This document shows positions 56,366-57,477 of a stretch of DNA of 57,477 nucleotides, piece by piece; position 1 is the stretch's first letter, and every line of letters starts with the position of its first letter. Location of the stretch: the NCBI GenBank assembly GCA_038093975.1, contig JBBPTG010000156.1:1-57477 (forward strand). Direction: 5' to 3'. The translations under genes and the position numbers were made by a program. The stretch is from Chalciporus piperatus (taxonomy: Eukaryota > Basidiomycota > Agaricomycetes > Boletales > Boletaceae). The notes beneath the pieces were generated by a model. That model saw only the letters and a program-made list of their open reading frames with translations. It ran no database searches and was not told the origin of the DNA.

Positions 56366-57477
56366 TTATTCAAAGTCGACGACGACGACCTTTGATTCCC
56401 CATCAGTAGCCCTGTCAGCCTGGACACCCGAAAAAATCCTCCCTCGCAAACAATCGAAATATTGCCAACTCCCCCAGCAGAACGTATCAGGATGAGTAAA
56501 TTCCACACGTAAAAACTCGCTGGTGTCAACGACCGGACATCCATCCTGACTAGCATCCACCATGAACTTCATCAAGGTAATCGCACCCCGAAGGTCGTTG
56601 TGCCAATGGATTCCCCTGACGTACCCATCATGGGACGAGTGACAGCGGATATTTCCTGGATGGCCAGAGAGGTCTTCAAGGGGCCTGATTTCTATGTTCA
56701 TAGGAAGGACGGCGTCACCGTTGGGTTTGGGCAGTGTCAGGTCGAGGGAGGTATGATATGACCCCCGAGGGCGCCCATGAGCTTGTATCAATCTTATGTT
56801 CGTAGATCCAGTCATTGGATCGATGACAGAGTTCCGAACTAGCCGAGCGAAAGCGTGTGGTGTAGGTAAAAGGCATTCATAGTTGAGACGAACAACTTGA
56901 AGAGGGAGGCCACCACCACCACCACCACCACCACCAAGGTAGTGATCGAGAGGGAGTGGGGAAACAAATGCTTGAGCGAGTACCATCAGCCCGTTGCGCG
57001 AATGAGGGATAAACGTAAACAAGAGAACATGTGTCGCCGTTGGGATAACTTCGCGTCGGATGGGACTATCAGGATCTCTCTCTACATTCTATTCAGCGAC
57101 GAATAAATATCCCATTCCACGGGAATGAATTCATTACACGTACCAGCTCCGTTTTGAATTCAGGTATCGCATAAAACATTTGTATCCGGGTATCAAAGAG
57201 CAAATCGTGCGACAGCAAGATGATGAACGGCCCCTCGTTAGCGTCAATGGTAACCATCGAGTTGGACGTCGTCGGAACATCCAAACGTACACAGCAATGA
57301 AAATCGCCGGTTTCCATGTTCATCCGAAACGCTACCAGTTTCACATCCCTGGTGAAAAAAAATACAGGCAAGTCAGGATCAGTTTGACCTCGTGAATTAT
57401 GAACAGGTATACACACGCTTTCGACTGATCGTGAACATGGTCCACACAAAATGCGATGTAGACGGTACACCCATCAA
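56366..57477 (-). CDS. F-box protein copy F, 3' part (truncated by window edge)
   Basis: Nearly identical to copy D. Exon 4 (about 57088-56366), exon 3 (about 57348-57144) and the end of exon 2 are inside the window; the F-box itself lies beyond position 57477. The polyglycine run is Gly9 here against Gly8 in D, due to one extra GGT triplet. The C-terminus SKVVVVDFE is intact. If the missing part resembles D, the gene is functional. Confidence 0.8.

Larger units (their letters stand above)
54366..57477. repeat. Right arm of large inverted duplication (runs off the window)
   Basis: Reverse complement of 19891-22982; see that entry. The arms are about 31 kb apart. It contains the second carotenoid oxygenase relic and F-box copy F. 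Confidence 0.92.

Overview
The window is nuclear DNA of a filamentous basidiomycete, most likely an Agaricomycete of the Rhizoctonia/Ceratobasidiaceae type. The evidence is many 45-90 nt GT-AG introns, repeated microexons, CBM1-linked GH5 cellulase, C2-TPR/CHAT proteins, an Agaricomycete F-box family and Agaricomycete-type Tc1/mariner and hAT transposases. Nothing is bacterial: no operons, ribosome binding sites or CRISPR.

Layout. 1-500 holds the 5' end of a secreted type-B carboxylesterase (-). 1155-1892 is a decayed CHAT-domain relic (-). 2236-6458 encodes RPAP1 (+). 7058-9303 is a nine-exon hAT transposase-like gene (+). 9834-16129 is a tandem array of three ~2.3 kb units, each with one F-box gene (copies A, B, C). 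ALG11 (-, 16962-19032) and F-box copy D (+, 19336-20999) share a 303 bp divergent promoter. Copy D and an adjoining carotenoid-oxygenase relic lie in the left arm (19891-22982) of a near-identical inverted duplication. The right arm is 54366-57477 and runs off the window. In between lie a hypothetical one-helix membrane protein (23818-25005), the Msp1/ATAD1 AAA ATPase (25658-27380), an intron-bearing tRNA-Ala(TGC), a dead GH5 copy (28937-30331), a diverged F-box gene (30655-32323), an intact CBM1-GH5 endoglucanase (33185-35151), a decayed Tc1/mariner element (35420-36534), glutathione synthetase and a HIT protein on a ~100 bp bidirectional promoter (37811-40495), and an F-box pseudogene (40653-42320).

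The right third is one disrupted gene. A C2-TPR protein (first ATG 52673, stop 43111, minus strand) is split by a 6,644 bp Ty1/copia element (44839-51482). The LTRs are identical and the target duplication is the perfect ACGAG. The copia element is itself split by a 949 bp hAT-type non-autonomous element (48364-49312) with an 8 bp duplication. Taking out the copia element and one target copy leaves a host frame of about 910 codons. A gene of an Agaricomycete family of unknown role lies directly upstream.

The window mixes single-copy housekeeping genes (RPAP1, ALG11, MSP1, GSH2, HIT) with fast-turnover accessory DNA. The accessory part shows amplification (F-box, GH5), decay (CHAT, carotenoid oxygenase, GH5, F-box E) and nested transposition. 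All splice sites and families were read by eye from motifs; no database search was run.
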